Part shown: in pieces, positions 61,821 to 64,000 of the stretch | How positions within the stretch are numbered: position 1 is the first letter of the stretch | Layout of the letters: the number at the start of each line of letters is the position of its first letter | NCBI RefSeq assembly: GCF_019900845.1 | Contig: NZ_CP074570.1 | Coordinates: 62,001-126,000 of the forward strand | Reading direction: 5' to 3' | DNA: 64,000 nucleotides | From: Paraneptunicella aestuarii | GTDB lineage: Bacteria > Pseudomonadota > Gammaproteobacteria > Enterobacterales > Alteromonadaceae | Translations under genes and position numbers: made by a program | The notes under the pieces: model-generated | Database searches by the model: none | Told to the model about the DNA's origin: nothing | Seen by the model: the letters and a program-made list of their open reading frames with translations, nothing else

Positions 61821-63743
61821 ATGATCAGAATTGACCAGATTACATTAATGCGTGGCACCAAGGTGCTGCTAGAAGACACTTCTGCTGATATCCAGCCTGG
61901 GCAGAAAATGGGCATAATTGGACGTAATGGATGCGGCAAATCGAGCTTATTCGCTTTGCTTCAGAACAATGCCCATGTTGAGTCTGGCGAACTGTTTGTG
62001 ACCAAAACCTGGGAAGTGGTTGCTGTGCAGCAGGAAACGCCAGCGGTTGCTATGCCAGCCTTGCAATATGTCATCGAAGGGGATGTTCAGGTTACTCGAG
62101 TGCAAAACGAGTTAGCTAGAGCAGAAGCCGAGAACCGTGGCGATGACATTGCTCATTGGCACGACCAACTTGCGATTGCGGGTGGTTATGACATTGAATC
62201 ACGCGCCTCGGTTATTTTACAAGGCTTGGGATTTAAGCAGGCGGAATTGCAGAACTCAGTCGATTCATTCTCTGGTGGATGGCGTATGCGCTTGAATCTA
62301 GCTCGTGCGTTGATTTGTCGGTCAGATTTATTGTTGCTCGACGAACCCACTAACCACCTGGATTTAGATGCTGTTATTTGGCTTGAAAAGTGGCTGAAAC
62401 AATACCCTGGTACATTAATGTTGATCTCGCACGACAGGGATTTTCTGGACAATACGGTCTCGCATATTCTGAGCTTTGAACAACAAAAGCTTCAGACCTA
62501 TACTGGAAACTATTCCAGCTTCGAGAAGCAAAAAGCTGCCCGCCTGAGGCTGCAACAGCAACAATATGAAAAACAGCAGGCGAAGGTTGCTCATTTACAG
62601 AGCTTTATTAATCGCTTTAAAGCCAAAGCGTCGAAAGCTAAACAGGCACAAAGCCGGGTTAAACAGCTTTCTCGGTTGGAAGATATTCTTCCTGTCCAGC
62701 AAGAAAATCCATTCTCATTTGAATTCTTTGAACCTGAAAAAGAGCCTAACCCACTAATTAAATTAGAGAAAGTTCAAATTGGATATGGCGACAAGGTCAT
62801 TTTGCGCGATATTCACCTGAATCTGGTTCCTGGTAGTCGTATTGGCTTGTTGGGGCATAATGGTGCTGGTAAATCTACCTTGGTGAAGTTGCTCGCGTCA
62901 GAATTATCGCCCATTGCTGGCGATTATCAGGTTAGCCAAGGCGTAAACATTGGCTATTTTGCTCAGCATCAAGCTGAAAAGTTGAATTTCGACGAGTCGC
63001 CTTTATGGCATATCCAAAGGCTCGACAAGCAAGCAACAGAGCAACAATTGCGTGATTATCTCGGTGGTTTTTGTTTTCGAGGTGATGACGCATTAGCGCC
63101 AGTTGGGCCAATGTCGGGCGGTGAAAAAGCCCGTCTTGTTTTAGCGTTGATTATTTATCGTAAACCGAATTTGTTATTGCTAGACGAACCGACCAACCAT
63201 TTAGATTTGGAAATGCGTCAGGCGCTGACGTTTGCGCTTCAAACTTATACCGGCGCAGTGTTGCTGGTATCGCACGATCGTTATTTGCTGAACTCTGTTT
63301 GTGATGATTTCTATTTGGTTGATGGCGGTACGGTTGATGTGTTCAAAGGTGATTTGGGTGACTACCAGCAATGGGTCATGCAGTCTGTAAAATTGCAGGC
63401 AGCAGAAGCGACACAGGCTACAGCTCAAGATAAGCCCGAGAAGATAAATCGTAAGGATGAAAAGCGATTACAGGCGGAATTCCGGCAAAAAACCAAAGGG
63501 TTACGTGATCAGGTTAGCCGCTCTGAAAAAGCCATGAATTCATTTTCTGAAAAGCTACAGAGCATTGAGGAAAAGCTGTCGGATACCGCGTTATATTCCG
63601 AGGACAAAAAAGACCAACTGATCGCATTGCTGGCAGAGCAAACGGATCTTAAACAGCAATTAGAAGAGGCCGAAGCCAGCTGGTTTGAAGCTCAGGATGA
63701 ACTTGAGCAAGCGCAACAGGAGTTTGACCGAGAGTATGGCTGA
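61821..63743 (+). CDS. yheS: ABC-F family ATP-binding protein (YheS-like)
   Basis: A 640-residue soluble ATPase with two ABC cassettes and no membrane part, of the ABC-F group that acts on ribosomes. Cassette 1: Walker A GRNGCGKSS near 33, signature SFSGGWRMRLNLARAL, Walker B LLLLDEPTNHLDLDA. The linker is rich in Gln, Lys and Arg (RLRLQQQQYEKQQ). Cassette 2: GHNGAGKST near 345, MSGGEKARLVLAL, LLLLDEPTNHLDLEMR. The C-terminal coiled-coil extension (about 535-640) is typical of YheS/Uup. The gene order yheV-yheS is that of E. coli. It overlaps the next gene by 8 bases. Confidence 0.95.
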   Translation: MIRIDQITLMRGTKVLLEDTSADIQPGQKMGIIGRNGCGKSSLFALLQNNAHVESGELFVTKTWEVVAVQQETPAVAMPALQYVIEGDVQVTRVQNELARAEAENRGDDIAHWHDQLAIAGGYDIESRASVILQGLGFKQAELQNSVDSFSGGWRMRLNLARALICRSDLLLLDEPTNHLDLDAVIWLEKWLKQYPGTLMLISHDRDFLDNTVSHILSFEQQKLQTYTGNYSSFEKQKAARLRLQQQQYEKQQAKVAHLQSFINRFKAKASKAKQAQSRVKQLSRLEDILPVQQENPFSFEFFEPEKEPNPLIKLEKVQIGYGDKVILRDIHLNLVPGSRIGLLGHNGAGKSTLVKLLASELSPIAGDYQVSQGVNIGYFAQHQAEKLNFDESPLWHIQRLDKQATEQQLRDYLGGFCFRGDDALAPVGPMSGGEKARLVLALIIYRKPNLLLLDEPTNHLDLEMRQALTFALQTYTGAVLLVSHDRYLLNSVCDDFYLVDGGTVDVFKGDLGDYQQWVMQSVKLQAAEATQATAQDKPEKINRKDEKRLQAEFRQKTKGLRDQVSRSEKAMNSFSEKLQSIEEKLSDTALYSEDKKDQLIALLAEQTDLKQQLEEAEASWFEAQDELEQAQQEFDREYG

Positions 63744-64000
63744 AACCAGTAACATTAAGCAGATTGCTGAACAGTTTTGGCAGTATTCATGGCAGTTTTA
63801 TGCTGCCACATATCAGGGTAAGCCAGTCGCTTCGGTGTGTTTACGTTTGCAAGATGATTTCGACGCAAACATCAACGCGCTTTTGTTGTGTTGTTTTATG
63901 CAAACGAAGAGTTATGAGTTATCGCAACAAGCGTTGGTTCAGTTGTTGCAGGTTATCGAAGAGAGTGACGCTGAAATTCGTTCTCTACGAGAGAAGCGCA
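63736..64000 (+). CDS. TIGR02444-type protein (partial, cut by window end)
   Basis: An ATG at 63736 inside the end of yheS opens a frame that runs off the window after 88 codons. It reads MAETSNIKQIAEQFWQYSWQ and continues FYAATYQGKPVASVCLRLQDDFDANINALLLC. FWQYSxxxY...V...CLxLQD...xNxLL is the recognisable pattern of the TIGR02444 family, which often accompanies yheS in gammaproteobacteria. Function unknown. The overlap implies translation coupled to yheS. Confidence 0.82.
   Translation, partial: MAETSNIKQIAEQFWQYSWQFYAATYQGKPVASVCLRLQDDFDANINALLLCCFMQTKSYELSQQALVQLLQVIEESDAEIRSLREKR

Overview
This window looks like a chromosomal segment of a marine gammaproteobacterium of the Alteromonadales (Alteromonadaceae-like). 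That placement is an inference from gene content and order. Core genes keep neighbourhoods known from Escherichia coli: mutM-coaD-waaA with glycosyltransferases and kbl-tdh; ubiC-ubiA-plsB-lexA; nfuA-comF-bioH; tex-greB; fkpA-slyX-yheV-yheS. To these are added an aa3-type cytochrome c oxidase cluster, a TonB receptor, a SprA-related protein and very large hybrid kinases, as is common in marine Alteromonadales. There are no rRNA or tRNA genes, no CRISPR array, no prophage and no transposase gene.

Layout. 1-14.6 kb is a cell-envelope block: DNA repair (mutM, phrB), CoA synthesis (coaD), a Wzi-like outer-membrane protein with a family 9 glycosyltransferase, Kdo transferase (waaA), two further glycosyltransferases, and a tightly packed kbl-tdh-glpE-glpG run. 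14.6-20 kb holds a FliL-like protein preceded by an unlisted 36-residue membrane peptide, ubiquinone entry enzymes (ubiC, ubiA), plsB, and lexA with two SOS boxes. 20.7-29.1 kb is the cytochrome oxidase locus: coxB (with a fused cytochrome c domain), coxA, ctaG and coxC, a terminator, a small reversed twin-membrane gene, then surf1, an Sco-like protein, ctaA, ctaB and sco1. Together these encode the oxidase, its copper delivery and haem A synthesis.

29.1-46 kb is the accessory region. It has a polysaccharide deacetylase, a MATE exporter, and a leftward TonB receptor / aromatic-rich membrane protein / HAD hydrolase set. Divergent from that set is a three-gene signalling cluster: a 2,223-residue protein joining a degenerate protein-kinase domain, an AAA-type ATPase, a helical repeat region, GAF, histidine kinase, two receivers and HPt; a receiver-GGDEF diguanylate cyclase; and a second receiver-led hybrid kinase. 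This cluster is the best candidate for an unstudied system.

46-64 kb is housekeeping again (nfuA with a likely IscR operator, comF, bioH, tex, greB, fkpA, slyX, yheV, yheS). It is interrupted by lineage-specific insertions: an M14 carboxypeptidase, a SprA-like protein, a WD40 lipoprotein, and a secreted protein paired with an S9 peptidase. The window opens and closes inside genes.

Non-coding structure worth noting: a 234-bp element with terminal inverted repeats between mutM and coaD, dispersed hairpin repeats at 0.24-0.36 kb and 7.1 kb, and several strong hairpins at gene ends.
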